DNA of 64,000 nucleotides from Saccharomyces mikatae IFO 1815 (GCF_947241705.1 NC_079258.1:1-64000); one strand, 5' to 3'. Positions 41,816 to 52,295 are shown, counted from the stretch's first letter. The notes: generated by a model not told the origin, from the sequence alone. Made by a program: numbers and translations.

Positions 41816-41978
41816 TAACTAAGCATTCTTTTTTCCACTCTTGTATAATATAAAAGATAAAGAAAAGTAATAGGTATATTATATATACATATAATTAACC
41901 AAATAATCTTAAAAAACGACCTCGGAGAAGCCCTTCATACCTATGCTAGGAGAACAGAAATGCTCAGTCGTGCTATTC

Positions 41979-43232
41979 CTATTCTAGTTTTACTGGCAAC
42001 TTTTTCTTATTATTTCTACCGATTACCTTAGAGAAAATGTATATGATAGAAATGAGCAAGCACAGTAGCGTTGCGTTTTTGACCTTAGAATAATCATTTG
42101 TATTAGGTCTTGGAATGGGCACAAGTAGAGTTGTCGTGTTCAAATGACGAAATGAAGTATCATCGGTGAAGAGGGATTCATATCCTAGGCCTTTTTTATA
42201 AAATGGATTACGGGAAACTCTGTCGTCACCTGTATCACAAGCTAATATAACTTCTGGATCAAATGCAACTTTGAATTCATCCCCTTCTTTACCAGAGGGT
42301 TCGATATATCTGGAATGCAAGGTCACTTCGTTTACAGTACCCGCTTTTAATTCAAAAATACTCTCTGATCCCCATGCATTATCTCGAAGAGAATATTCTG
42401 GTAATTCTAAGTCGTCTTCACCAAAAATTAGTAAGGGTGAGGATTGAAATTTATCGACAAATAGTTCCAGTGGTAATTGCAAGTGCATTAGGTACATACA
42501 TTGTGGGCGTTCTTCATAATCTGTGAGATCAATTACCACTGTTGGATGCAAACCAATTGGTTGCTTGAGGTAAAGTGGTGTCGTTGCTGTTGAGTGGTTA
42601 TAGGCAATATGGCCTTGTTTGTACAACAAAGAAGTTTTTTGACATTTTTCTAGCTCACCATCTTCCATCCTCCAATTACAACGTACTCCGCCAATATCAA
42701 CATCATTTTCATCACTGTAATCCACAAAAAACACACCCATTTCAAGTTTTTCATCATCCACTTTGCCGATTGTGAATTTTTCACCTTGTTTCAACGGGCG
42801 ATACTCGACAATTTGAATTTGTGAAGGTTCCACTGTTATATCATATGTAAAGTCTTCCGGGTTCCAAACCAAATCTAAATTTAACTCTGGAGGTAAATGC
42901 TGCTCTATATCAAACTTTTCACTATGGAACGAATGGTAAACTGGGTTAGAAATGAATTTTTCTGGTACCTCTGTCGAATTCGAGTAAACCGAAAATCCGG
43001 TACTTAGTTCATTCTCAATAACGCTCAAATCTCTAGTCAAATCTTTCCTGGGCCTCCAGGTGATTCTCTTAAAGGATTTATCTATGCTTCTGGTACCTTC
43101 TAAAAGCCACCTTTGCTGTAAAACCACGCCAACACCACCCTTAACAGTTAGATGAGTATCATTTTGACTCATATGACTACCAATATCCTCGGGTGCATTG
43201 TACAACACAGTTACTCTATGTCTTGTCACCAT
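41979..43232 (-). CDS. PBN1: GPI mannosyltransferase I subunit Pbn1
   Basis: ER-membrane glycoprotein (PIG-X homologue), 417 residues. It partners Gpi14 in adding the first mannose to GPI anchors and aids folding of Prb1. Most of the chain is lumenal with N-glycosylation sequons (NSTEV, NHSTA, NTTTL). A single C-terminal membrane helix NATLLCLLISIIYIFSKVIG is followed by a short basic tail GRNNKKKLPVKLE. No cleavable signal is seen, as in S. cerevisiae. Essential there. Confidence 0.95.
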   Translation of the reverse strand: MVTRHRVTVLYNAPEDIGSHMSQNDTHLTVKGGVGVVLQQRWLLEGTRSIDKSFKRITWRPRKDLTRDLSVIENELSTGFSVYSNSTEVPEKFISNPVYHSFHSEKFDIEQHLPPELNLDLVWNPEDFTYDITVEPSQIQIVEYRPLKQGEKFTIGKVDDEKLEMGVFFVDYSDENDVDIGGVRCNWRMEDGELEKCQKTSLLYKQGHIAYNHSTATTPLYLKQPIGLHPTVVIDLTDYEERPQCMYLMHLQLPLELFVDKFQSSPLLIFGEDDLELPEYSLRDNAWGSESIFELKAGTVNEVTLHSRYIEPSGKEGDEFKVAFDPEVILACDTGDDRVSRNPFYKKGLGYESLFTDDTSFRHLNTTTLLVPIPRPNTNDYSKVKNATLLCLLISIIYIFSKVIGRNNKKKLPVKLE

Positions 43233-43701
43233 TATTCAGCTACAATGCACTCACCTTGCGTTTATGCTCCACCCGATTAGATTTAAGATTAGCGTTTCCT
43301 TTGATCTTTTTTTATCAGGGGGATCTTCAAGGAAAAAGGGACTTTTTCAGGAAAAAAAAAGAACTTTGGATTTTTGAGTAATTCTTCAAGCAATCATCGA
43401 GGAGAACCAAGAAAACAACTTTTGCAGTTAGCACATTTCACCAATATTCCTACGTGGCAAAGTTTTTTGTTATCTCTTTCTATCCTGTATTGTTCCTCTG
43501 TGGTCGATCTGTGGTTTGATTGTGTTCAAAAATTCGGAGCTCATTTCGTGTTTGGCATACTGTTAATTCACAAAGCCCACTAAGACTTATCTGCGTTTGC
43601 CTATTTGAAGAAATTTTCCAACTATTTACATTCATTTTATTTCAAGAAGGCATCATAAGACCATCGGCAATTATTTTACAGTCCTTTTCGAAATAGGAAA
43701 A
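43233..43701. other. Divergent PBN1/LRE1 promoter
   Basis: A 469-bp gap between divergent genes. It holds short overlapping frames only. I see no regulatory site I can name with confidence. Confidence 0.4.
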
Positions 43702-45480
43702 ATGCCTAATACGTATACTCAGCATGTGCAAATGTCAGAGCCAAACCCTGTAAATACTTTGTCTACGCCATCTAAAAGAGGTCACCGCCATCGCAGGTCG
43801 CTAGCAATATCGGGAGATTTTGATTTTCTAAACCAGTCTCCAGCGATTGCAAGTTTGCCACTTACACAACCACCAGAAAAGTGTCCTGCAACGGCCCCAG
43901 CTGCTGCGTCAAGTACCTTATCACCTATAAATTACAATAGATTCTCTTGTAAAATCAATGAAGACGCTGGAACGTTAGATTTGCCTGAACCAAGATTTTA
44001 TCCGTTATCACCAAAGAACAATTTGCAAACACCAAGCCCTCGCTTTTTTATCAGTGAAGAACCAAGTTTCTCATCACCAGTTAAAGGTGTCCCTGATGCG
44101 ATTATCAACCTTGACGATGTGTTGAAGACAAGACCCAGGTCATTCAAATCTCATAGAAGATCAGAATCCGCACCTCCCGACTTAGAGTTTATGATGGGTA
44201 AAGGCAATTGTACAGCCAGCTCTAACTCTATGATTAAAGAAGAGGAAGACTCTGTAATTGAATTAGAATCGAATAATGAGTCATACAAGCAAGAACTTCC
44301 GACAGCATTATTATCCCCACTGCGGCCTTCCCTCTGTACATCCGAACAGGCCATCGAAATAGATGATCCGACCCTTAATGGGTCTCCGACTCACCACAAC
44401 CGTGGAATGCAAAATCCTAATGCACGTAACTCTGATAAATTCAATTCATTGAAGATTAAAGGTCAAAAGCAAAGGTATTATCATTATACAAAGCAAATAC
44501 CTTTGAGCGTGGGCTCGGACTCACAATCTCCAAAAGAACAAAGGTCAGCTACCTCAATGACGCTAAATCAAGCAATGACTCCTTCTTCTTTTGCCTATAC
44601 TCCTTCAAAACTAGCTTCTACACCGGCAACTCCTGTATCTTTCTACGAGAACAATACGAATATTAACTTGGAAAATGACAATTATACCACTGGATTAAAA
44701 GATAACCTTAGATATGCCAATGATAATATCTCAAAAAAATATGGAACTCCACAGCTTGATTGTGTGTTGGATACTAATAAAAGGCAGGATTTTAACGGCG
44801 AAGCGAGGAGAAGAAGATCGGGTAGTCCTATCTCCCACATGCAACACCGCAACTTGATTGATAGTATGAAAAGTAGACGAAACAGTAACACAACAAACTC
44901 GACCTTCAACTACAAAAGTAAGCATTATGAGATGCCATATAATGATATGATGAAAAACGAAAACAAAAACAAAAACGCACAGTCCATGCACTCTTCAATT
45001 AATGGTGCCAATAATGAAAGCAGTGCCGGCGAAGTGATGTTAAAAACAGATTATGTACCTTTCCAACACTCTCCGGTCAAATCCTACACGCCTGATGGCA
45101 AAGAAGGAATTGATACATTCAAGAGTAATGATAGTAATGAATATTCCAACTTTGAAGAACAGGCCAGGACCAATTTGCAGCTAAGTCGGGATATCCTCAT
45201 GGGTGAACCAGGTGATATGGTTGATCTATCTTCTTTTGTGACCTCACCAAGAAAAGCTTCGAACGAAACCGGCGATTTAGCCTTCAATTTATCTCAGGAC
45301 GATAGGTATGATACCAATAACACATCAAAAACCATTCATGCAAACACTAGTGCAACGACAAGTAATGAAAGCTGGTGCATAAGCGACAATGCATTGGGAA
45401 AGCAAGGGCAGGATAGTGAAGTTAGAAGTAAAAGAAAATCCAAATTGGGACTCTTTAGACATATTTTTTCAAGAAAGTAA
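43702..45480 (+). CDS. LRE1: Lre1, inhibitor of the Cbk1 kinase pathway
   Basis: Protein of 592 residues (about 583 in S. cerevisiae), largely disordered and Ser/Asn-rich, involved in cell-wall structure and stress response; reported to inhibit the NDR kinase Cbk1. Conserved islands are the N-terminal STPSKRGHRHRRSLAISGDF, RPRSFKSHRRSESAPPDLE, PLSPKNNLQTPSPRFFISEE and the basic C-terminus KRKSKLGLFRHIFSRK. HRRSxS-type motifs (HxRRxxS) are Cbk1 target sites. Between islands it diverges a lot from S. cerevisiae. Confidence 0.94.
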   Translation: MPNTYTQHVQMSEPNPVNTLSTPSKRGHRHRRSLAISGDFDFLNQSPAIASLPLTQPPEKCPATAPAAASSTLSPINYNRFSCKINEDAGTLDLPEPRFYPLSPKNNLQTPSPRFFISEEPSFSSPVKGVPDAIINLDDVLKTRPRSFKSHRRSESAPPDLEFMMGKGNCTASSNSMIKEEEDSVIELESNNESYKQELPTALLSPLRPSLCTSEQAIEIDDPTLNGSPTHHNRGMQNPNARNSDKFNSLKIKGQKQRYYHYTKQIPLSVGSDSQSPKEQRSATSMTLNQAMTPSSFAYTPSKLASTPATPVSFYENNTNINLENDNYTTGLKDNLRYANDNISKKYGTPQLDCVLDTNKRQDFNGEARRRRSGSPISHMQHRNLIDSMKSRRNSNTTNSTFNYKSKHYEMPYNDMMKNENKNKNAQSMHSSINGANNESSAGEVMLKTDYVPFQHSPVKSYTPDGKEGIDTFKSNDSNEYSNFEEQARTNLQLSRDILMGEPGDMVDLSSFVTSPRKASNETGDLAFNLSQDDRYDTNNTSKTIHANTSATTSNESWCISDNALGKQGQDSEVRSKRKSKLGLFRHIFSRK

Positions 45481-45699
45481 TACAATAATATTAATAATAA
45501 GTAATAGAAAGGGAATTGCAACCTTGGAGGCATTTATTGCATGTAGTTTTATGATAAAAATGTAGAATAATAAATAAAAAATTTCAAAGTCATTAAAAAT
45601 AAAAGTGAATAGACATGTACATATAGAAATTACTTTCTATCATTTAATATATATATACATATATATGTGTATACTTGTATACTTGTACTTGAGGGGAGC
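45481..45699. terminator. Convergent LRE1/APA1 3' region
   Basis: Between the stops, TAATATATATATACATATATATG (around 45645) and AATAAATAAAAAA give the TATATA efficiency and A-rich positioning elements of yeast polyadenylation on both strands. Confidence 0.5.
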
Positions 45700-46665
45700 T
45701 CAGTAGTTGTACTCATTTGGTTTTTGACCAGAGGTGTTTGGGAAACCACATTCCAATAAGATATCGTTAATTAATTCAGGTTTTTCAGTAATCTCGGAGA
45801 AGACTTCATCGTTCTTGGTTAAGATCATACCACAATAACCAGTGGAGTTGAAACCTATTTTCATTTCATCAGAGAAAGCCTTGGAACGCGGAACAACACA
45901 GATCCATTCTTTGGTTAACATAAGATTGTAAGACTTCTTTAAATCTGGAGTTTCATTCAACCAGTCCTGGAAGAAGGTCAAAGCTCTTTGCAATATGGAG
46001 ATGTAACACATAGCTAATAGGTCCTCATCTACAGTGTCTTCAGATTCCGGCATTGGCAAGACAAAATGAGCAAACGATACCTTAGCATCTTGCAATGGTT
46101 CAGTGTTGAAAGTTGGCAGGAAATGCTCTTTGCCACTGCATAGTTTATCTTGAAAGGTGACAAATTTTTGAGGCATTTGCAAAATTTGCAAATGTTTGTG
46201 ATCTAGCGAAGAACCACTGGCTGGACCAGAATTGTAAAAGACCATGTGTCTCTTATCGGATTCTTCATCGTCCAAAGCACATAGCAATTTATAAGCAGTC
46301 AACAAATCGGCTGGAGTCAAGGCATCTGTTTGATGTTGGTATTCGTTAGTTACCAATAAAGTGTGCTCAGGAATCACAGGGAATTTGTTTAATAACAGTT
46401 TGTACGCTTTGTTATCGACACCACCAAATTCTGGGATAACAGTCAATTCCTCCTCAGCTTTGCCCAATGGATCTTCTCCTTCTGGAATTTGGCCACGTTC
46501 CGGCTTCTCGATCAGACTTGGCATGTGACTAATCAAGTAAGGCATACTGGTTTTAGGGTCCTTTGTTTTCTTAGTTTCCGTTTGGATAAACTTCAAGTTG
46601 CCATTCTCTAAGGCGCTCTTGTATTTATCACTAATCAAAGATGCAACGTCAGCAGGGGTACTCAT
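45700..46665 (-). CDS. APA1: Diadenosine tetraphosphate phosphorylase I
   Basis: Enzyme of 321 residues that phosphorolyses Ap4A to ADP and ATP; in S. cerevisiae paralogous to Apa2. The HIT-superfamily active-site motif is visible as SSLDHKHLQILQMP at about residues 152-165, with catalytic His in HKHLQ. ATP-adenylyltransferase N- and C-terminal segments (NKFPVIPEHTLLVTNEYQHQ; KEWICVVPRSKAF, FNSTGYCGMIL) are well kept. Same length as S. cerevisiae. Confidence 0.97.
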   Translation of the reverse strand: MSTPADVASLISDKYKSALENGNLKFIQTETKKTKDPKTSMPYLISHMPSLIEKPERGQIPEGEDPLGKAEEELTVIPEFGGVDNKAYKLLLNKFPVIPEHTLLVTNEYQHQTDALTPADLLTAYKLLCALDDEESDKRHMVFYNSGPASGSSLDHKHLQILQMPQKFVTFQDKLCSGKEHFLPTFNTEPLQDAKVSFAHFVLPMPESEDTVDEDLLAMCYISILQRALTFFQDWLNETPDLKKSYNLMLTKEWICVVPRSKAFSDEMKIGFNSTGYCGMILTKNDEVFSEITEKPELINDILLECGFPNTSGQKPNEYNY

Positions 46666-47708
46666 TTCTAGTCTTTTTTTTCTGTTTGCGTGTGATCTAT
46701 TCGAGTGGTTTGTAAAACGAACGTGTTTTCTCCTATGATATAATATAGACTAGAAATTCGTATTGTCAGTTTCTCCATTCTGACCTTGTATTGTATTTCT
46801 TGTGCGTGATGAAAAAAAAAATAGAAAAATGGAAAACTTAGAAAATATTCTAGAACGTTCCGACACAGGACAGTTAGAATAGGAATACATAATACACAGA
46901 TAAAGAGCAACTTATGGCTCTGGTGTTTGTAGCTGATGATCCTCTGTAGCCAGAAGTTTGTTCTTACTGTAGGGTTTTGGGTCATCGTAAAAGTTGAGGC
47001 AACTTTGTGAACTATTCGCGATGCCGACACTGAAATAATAGAGTTCTTATTTCTGGCAATTGACTTGAAGTGGTTTTCCGACCTGCTGCTTGGAAGAGTA
47101 GTAACACATGATCCAGAGTCATTATAGTTTTTAAGCTGATGTACGACGAAATTGGAGTCGAGGAGAATATGCAAAGGAAGAAAAAGTATGGGAAATCTTG
47201 TCGACAGGGCAAAGTGCTCTCTTCCCTGGCAGCCTATTTTGTGGATAATTATAGTAATAGCACTTAGGTATGTAATCGCTAACATGGTCTTGTCTGAGAA
47301 AGAAAAAGACGTCTCTTGAAATCCTTTCTCAAGCTTGAAGGGATTAATGTCAGGTTATTACCATTTTTAATGCACACCTTTCTAAACAACACTATAAAAT
47401 TGATTTGAACGCAATCGATTGTTCGGTGTGGTTTATTCTTTTTTTGTTTACTTCAGCATTAACATAACTATTGTTTTGAGGCTCTTTTGAATTCCTGGAG
47501 AAGAAACTTCTTAATAGAGTGAAAATAAATAAGAAACAACAAAACATATAAAACAACACAAATAAAAAAAAGAACTAATTTTTGCTAAAAGTACTGAAGA
47601 TAAGAATGTCATATACATTTCCGTTTCATGCGCATACAATCAAAAACTTCTACACTTCTTTTTCCATACTTTTTCTATAGAAACTTGTAGAGGTGTTACC
47701 AACTGAGG
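46666..47708. other. APA1-YCL049C interval, ARS305-syntenic
   Basis: About 1 kb. The half next to APA1 is its promoter. A 205-codon minus frame here (46668-47285) looks like chance. The half next to YCL049C is A/T rich and holds the ORC match at 47543-47553. In S. cerevisiae the early origin ARS305 lies in this interval. Confidence 0.55.
47543..47553 (-). other. Putative ARS305 ORC-binding site
   Basis: On the minus strand TTTTATATGTT (10/11 to the ARS consensus) extends to TTTTATATGTTTTGTTG, the sequence I associate with the ARS305 A element. It is followed by strongly A-rich plus-strand DNA (47500-47575) that could serve as unwinding element. Based on sequence and synteny. Confidence 0.5.
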
Positions 47709-48632
47709 TTAGCTTCTTTTAGAGAGCATTTTCTTCAACGAATTCCAGATAGATTTTTCTTCTGGTTCGTTCTCATCATGTAAGGGAATAAAGAAGTTAG
47801 GTTCCCCCTCAATGTTTATGCGAACGGGCTCTACGGCGGTTGCATATCTCTTATTGGGACATTGAAGCTCGTCTTCCGTCAGTTTGATCATATAAAACGC
47901 AAGAGGTTCGTCGTACGTGGGAGCGTCAACATGATAATACCTGGACCAAGCGCCACATTGATGTCCTCTCAGGCAAGCGCTACAGTATTGTCTCTGGGCG
48001 TTTGCCCAAACCATTTTTTTTGAATACCAAAGCTGTAGGACATCGGATGACTTTATCATTGGTGCCACCATAATACTGGATTGAGAAACAGTCTCGTTGA
48101 TTCTTTCCAACCAGTTTCTCTTATTAAGTACCGCTTTAATCAGTCTAAAATCTATATTGTCTACATTAGCCTCTGTGTCATAGTCGACAATCGAGTACTC
48201 CGACACCCAATGATATGGCACTGAGACAGGAATTCTGTCTGGTGCGTCGTCTCCCTGGTCCTTCTCCTCTCTCCAAATGCATTCAGAGACGGGTGCCCAT
48301 TCGGTTTCCCAATCGCCGCTGGTCACAACTTGGTACTGTTCCCAGTCGTAGTATGTTTCTTCTGAATCGTACATGATTGTTCTGCTCTTGACATTACCTG
48401 CGGCCACGCCACTGGATACATCAAGGAAGATAATGGAGCTGTTTACAATAGCAGGAGCGATGGATTCAGCGAATGTCTTCCAATGAAAGTTTTTTTTTGA
48501 AAACAAAGTATCAACACCATTGTGTGACTCGACTCCTGGTACTAAAAGCAGGGCGTCCAGATCAACTGTAGATGCTGCAGCGACTAAAGTCACAAGGACG
48601 GAAGATAAAAGTACACTATATTTACTAAACAT
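47709..48632 (-). CDS. Uncharacterised secretory-pathway protein (YCL049C)
   Basis: Orthologue of S. cerevisiae YCL049C (about 312 residues; 307 here), a protein of unknown function. The N-terminus MFSKYSVLLSSVLVTLVAAA is a cleavable signal peptide. The body has paired cysteines (QRQYCSACLRGHQCGAW, VSECIWREE, LQCPNKRY) suited to disulphides and sequons NSSII and NETVS, so it is most likely an extracytosolic glycoprotein. No membrane helix beyond the signal and no catalytic motif that I recognise. Divergent from YCL048W-A. Confidence 0.9.
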   Translation of the reverse strand: MFSKYSVLLSSVLVTLVAAASTVDLDALLLVPGVESHNGVDTLFSKKNFHWKTFAESIAPAIVNSSIIFLDVSSGVAAGNVKSRTIMYDSEETYYDWEQYQVVTSGDWETEWAPVSECIWREEKDQGDDAPDRIPVSVPYHWVSEYSIVDYDTEANVDNIDFRLIKAVLNKRNWLERINETVSQSSIMVAPMIKSSDVLQLWYSKKMVWANAQRQYCSACLRGHQCGAWSRYYHVDAPTYDEPLAFYMIKLTEDELQCPNKRYATAVEPVRINIEGEPNFFIPLHDENEPEEKSIWNSLKKMLSKRS

Positions 48633-49365
48633 TGCGAGACAATTTTAGAACTCTATTGTCTTGAAGATGCAACAACCTATCTTCTATTCAGACTATATTA
48701 TAAGAAAGCCTACACTTAGACTTGATTGTAAATGGAAGAAATTTCGTTTAAAGGAGAAAAAGCAAGAAAAGGAACATGTGCATATATCCGGGTATCTTCG
48801 CTTCGGTGGGAAAATGCACTAACAGAAAGAAAGAGGGCCACCTGACGTATATGGCCATGCTGTTTCCCTGTCATCATCTATCAGGATGGGCGCTGCAAAT
48901 TTTTCCCCAAGCTTCCCAGTCCTTCCTTGTAGCAATAACTTAGGGTCTTTCCCCCATATGAAATGAGAACAAAGGGGACAATAAGGGATTTGTCTTATAC
49001 CATCCCTTTGCCTGATGTGCCCTTGCGCCAATGATCTTATCAGCAGGTGTAGTGTTTCTTGCCTTTGAGATTTGCATTGTCTCTATCGTAAAGGGAAGGT
49101 GGGACGAAACCCATTTTCCCTAAGGGGAAACGCAATATATCCTTTAGGGAAAGATAAGGGAAGCTGTTAGATTGAGGACGTGGATCAGTGATGAGATGCA
49201 GAGGAAGACTAGTCTAGGTAAGGTCTATATAAGAGAGCGCATCTCGCCCCACTTGACTTGCGAGTTTACTTGATGTTTCCTCACTTACTTTTTTTTCTTA
49301 ATGCTAAGTACATAACAGCTAAAGCAAGTAAAGCTCCCGTTTAAATCTTATACTTCCGTTAAATA
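48633..49365. promoter_or_regulatory. Divergent YCL049C / YCL048W-A promoter
   Basis: A 733-bp gap. CCTAAGGGGAAAC near 49118 contains a stress-element core (AGGGG), amid several CCCTTA/TAAGGG repeats between 48950 and 49160 (TTTAGGGAAAGATAAGGG). A TATA-like CTATATAAG lies near 49225, about 135 bp before YCL048W-A. No gene is seen. Confidence 0.45.
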
Positions 49366-49620
49366 ATGCAAATCAAGAACGTCGTCGCTGTTCTAGCCAC
49401 AGTCACTGCTATTCAGGCCCAAGCTGGCATTGATCCAAATGCCACTGCTCCAAACGCCACGCAGCCAAATGTCACGCAACCAAATGTCACGCAGCCAAAT
49501 ACGACACTTCCTACCGCTTCGGTGACTACGACAGTCTCGATTGGTGACGCTGTTGTTAACTCCATGGCGGCCGGCGCTTTCGGAGCAGCAATTGCTGCTG
49601 GTGTTGCGTTCTTATTTTAA
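49366..49620 (+). CDS. Small GPI-type wall protein with PN(V/A)TQ repeats (YCL048W-A)
   Basis: 84 residues against about 79 in S. cerevisiae YCL048W-A, function unknown. N-terminal signal MQIKNVVAVLATVTAIQAQA. Then a Thr/Pro/Asn region with repeated PNATQ/PNVTQ/PNTT units, each an N-glycosylation sequon. Then TTTVSIGDAVVNSMAAG and a hydrophobic C-terminus AFGAAIAAGVAFLF, the layout of a GPI-anchored precursor. Extra repeat units explain the length difference. Confidence 0.85.
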   Translation: MQIKNVVAVLATVTAIQAQAGIDPNATAPNATQPNVTQPNVTQPNTTLPTASVTTTVSIGDAVVNSMAAGAFGAAIAAGVAFLF

Positions 49621-50032
49621 GAGCAATTTTTCTATTCATTTGTTCTTCCTTCTAATTTCATAACCGTTGTTCAAAATTGGGGAGCTTTTAACTTTCGTTT
49701 TATTAACTTTTTTTGTTCTTGAGATTTGAATATATTCCAGGAGTATCTATTTTCTTTATTGACTAATTATTAATATTTAATATTTAATTTATATACGCTG
49801 TATATATACACTATTATAATATGGCTTAACTGTTTTGTTATACCCTTTTTTTTCATTTCTTTTTTTTTATTGTTTGCATCAAAAAATGCGTCACTAATTC
49901 GAGAATTATAAAAATGTTTAGGAAGGTATATCTTTTGTGACAGTTAGTAGAAAAAGCTGTCCTATTGAAATCATATCACACCTGAGATACAAAAGAGTAA
50001 ATCGAGAGTCTTTTCAACTACCTCAACGAATT
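49621..50032. other. YCL048W-A to SPS22 spacer
   Basis: AT-rich 412-bp gap holding the 3' end of YCL048W-A (TATATACGCTGTATATATAC near 49790) and the SPS22 promoter. The sequence TTGTGACAGTTAG (49934) and nearby text give no clear Ndt80 element (CRCAAA); I cannot name a site. Confidence 0.35.
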
Positions 50033-51424
50033 ATGAACCGTATTATTAGAAAAGGTCAACTGTTTGTGTCTATATTGGCGTCATTATTAGTGACACAGAC
50101 GTTGGGTGCCGCTATAGATTTACCAAAAGGCCCACATAATGTAAAACCGTTCCATGGTGACCAGCCTGAACTTCAAAGAAGAGAAAATGAGCCCTTTTTT
50201 GAAATCGATGTCAAGAGTCTGAACGCAAACTCACCCATATCCGAGTTGTGCAAAAAAGATTTGCACGTCATAGATTCCTCACAAGAGCTTTTCCATTTGC
50301 AAAACCAGTGTGAATTCATATTGGGGTCCTTAAAAGTCACAAACTATGACTCTAACATCTTAGACTTGAACAGTTTGAGAGCAATTGGTGGCGACCTTAT
50401 TATTCAGGATTCGCCTGAAATAATCAGAATTCAGGCTGCAAACTTGAATAAGGTCGAAGGGCTCTTCCAATTACAAGGACTAACATCTTTGGTTTCTATT
50501 GAAATTCCTACTTTGAAATTTTGTCAGTCGCTTGAGTGGAAAGTGGTTCCCATCTTGAACTATGTGGCCATGGATTCTCAGAATATCGAGATTATTAAGG
50601 ATATTGTTATATCAGATACTTCGTTAGCAAACATCGAAAACTTTAATAAAGTTCAAGAAATTGACAATTTTAATATCAATAATAATAGGTTTTTAGAAAC
50701 CATACATTCGAATGTTAAGACAATTAAGGGCCAATTCAGTGTTCATGCAAACGCCAAGGAACTGGAACTTGAGATGCCATACTTGAGAGAAGTAGAAAAC
50801 ATTACCATTAGGGACACATCTTTGGTCCACCTACCACAATTGACAAAAGTGAAGAGCTCTTTAGAATTCATTGAAAATTACTTTTACGAGTTGAACCTGA
50901 ACAACTTGCAAAAAATTGGCGGGACGTTAGGGATTATTAACAACGTGAATTTGATGAAAATTGATCTGGAAAATGTAACAGACATACAAGGTGGCTTGAT
51001 GATTACCGATAACGAATCCCTTGAACAAATCACTTTTTTGCCCAACTTGAAACAAATTGGCGGTGCAATTTTTTTTGAAGGTTCATTCAAAGATATCATG
51101 TTCGACAGTCTGAAATTAGTCAAAGGTAGTGCCTTCATTAAGAGCTCATCAAATGTTCTAGATTGCAATAAGTGGACAAACCCATTGAATGGAAGGTCAA
51201 TCATTCGAGGTGGTAAATTCACTTGTATTTCTGGAAAGAAGGAAAATACTTTGAACGTGAAACAGGATGGCACGATTATAGAAAAAGCCTACAAAGATTT
51301 AACACAGGAGGGCGAAGACTCCAAGAGGAGAGCAATTTCAAAATTCACGAACTCAGCCACTACAAATGCACGATTGAATTTACTTCTTCTTGGTATAAGC
51401 TTTGTTGCCATGTTATTGCTTTGA
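50033..51424 (+). CDS. SPS22: Sporulation-specific GPI protein Sps22
   Basis: Sps2-like protein needed with Sps2 for the beta-glucan layer of the spore wall; member of the Ecm33 family. I start at the ATG at 50033 (MNRIIRKGQLFVSILASLLV), a signal peptide, giving 463 residues as in S. cerevisiae; an in-frame upstream start at 49937 would put 32 residues before the signal. The middle is a receptor-L-domain beta-solenoid with repeated LxxIGGxLxI units (LRAIGGDLIIQDSPEI, LQKIGGTLGIINNVNL, LKQIGGAIFFEGS). The C-terminus ATTNARLNLLLLGISFVAML is a GPI signal. Confidence 0.94.
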   Translation: MNRIIRKGQLFVSILASLLVTQTLGAAIDLPKGPHNVKPFHGDQPELQRRENEPFFEIDVKSLNANSPISELCKKDLHVIDSSQELFHLQNQCEFILGSLKVTNYDSNILDLNSLRAIGGDLIIQDSPEIIRIQAANLNKVEGLFQLQGLTSLVSIEIPTLKFCQSLEWKVVPILNYVAMDSQNIEIIKDIVISDTSLANIENFNKVQEIDNFNINNNRFLETIHSNVKTIKGQFSVHANAKELELEMPYLREVENITIRDTSLVHLPQLTKVKSSLEFIENYFYELNLNNLQKIGGTLGIINNVNLMKIDLENVTDIQGGLMITDNESLEQITFLPNLKQIGGAIFFEGSFKDIMFDSLKLVKGSAFIKSSSNVLDCNKWTNPLNGRSIIRGGKFTCISGKKENTLNVKQDGTIIEKAYKDLTQEGEDSKRRAISKFTNSATTNARLNLLLLGISFVAMLLL

Positions 51425-51518
51425 AATTACTATATTAGTAAAACAGAAAGTTTTTTTTGTTTCAATATTATTTCTATCTACTTACATAAAAAGCCATTGA
51501 ATATTTATCTTTCTTTTT

Positions 51519-52295
51519 TTAATCAAATATTGTCTTATTCTTAATCACATAATCATATATGCCCGGTGGTAACTCATCCCTTAAATTCTCCACTTGACCC
51601 ATTTTCAGTTTGTTTCTAATCTCAGATGATGAAACATTTCTTAAGGAAGGATAATCATTTTGCATGACGTGAATTCTGGTCCCCCATTCTCTTGGTATAA
51701 CTGGTTCGAATTTCCCCTCGAGGATATCACTGGCATATTTAAATTGTAATTCGACGTTGAGATGGCAATCGCCTCTGGCCAAACAATAAAGTTGAGATCC
51801 TGACATGAAGCCTTCCATTACATTGCTGATTTTTAATGGTTGATAATACTTTTCGTCAAAGATCCTAGCGATCGTATCAAACCCAACTAGATACCCTATA
51901 TCCGTATTGTATCCTTTGGTAAATTGCTCACGTAAAACTATGTCTTTGTCGATGAATTTCGAGAAAACAGTTAGTCCGACAGATACCACAGAATGGGGGA
52001 GCTTCTCCTGGAGGTAATCAGCAAATAAGCACATCATTTCCAAACGGTGTGGAAAAGATGCCGGTTTGGGTAATTTATCTGCATTATTAACTGCTAAAAG
52101 CAATAGGACATGCGAATGAGTGTTCCTTAGTTTGAAGTTTTTAACGGTTTGCGATAATAGCTGGAAATGAGCCAGGTGCGGTGGATTGAATGAAGAGTCA
52201 AGGACAAATAACTTCGGGAATTCCAGGTGCTGAGGTCCTTTGATAATCTGGAATAACGAGTTACTTTTTCGAAATTGCTCGAAAGCTTTTTTCAT
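51519..52295 (-). CDS. POF1: Pof1, nicotinamide-nucleotide adenylyltransferase-like protein
   Basis: 258 residues from the Met at 52295 ([16 protein letters not shown]), the S. cerevisiae start; the frame extends 17 codons further upstream. Nucleotidyltransferase fold with the (H/T)xGH-type site as [16 protein letters not shown] and the C-terminal ISSSxxR-like [15 protein letters not shown]. In S. cerevisiae it has NMN adenylyltransferase activity in vitro and suppresses pil1-type/filamentation defects and ER-stress phenotypes. Convergent with SPS22. Confidence 0.93.
   Translation of the reverse strand: MKKAFEQFRKSNSLFQIIKGPQHLEFPKLFVLDSSFNPPHLAHFQLLSQTVKNFKLRNTHSHVLLLLAVNNADKLPKPASFPHRLEMMCLFADYLQEKLPHSVVSVGLTVFSKFIDKDIVLREQFTKGYNTDIGYLVGFDTIARIFDEKYYQPLKISNVMEGFMSGSQLYCLARGDCHLNVELQFKYASDILEGKFEPVIPREWGTRIHVMQNDYPSLRNVSSSEIRNKLKMGQVENLRDELPPGIYDYVIKNKTIFD

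Noticed and set aside
46668-47285. 205-residue minus-strand frame upstream of APA1
   Set aside because: It lies in the APA1 promoter and ARS305-syntenic gap, has odd composition and matches no protein I know; probably chance.
49937-50032. Upstream start for SPS22 adding 32 residues
   Set aside because: It would bury the signal peptide inside the protein; the ATG at 50033 gives the family length of 463 residues.
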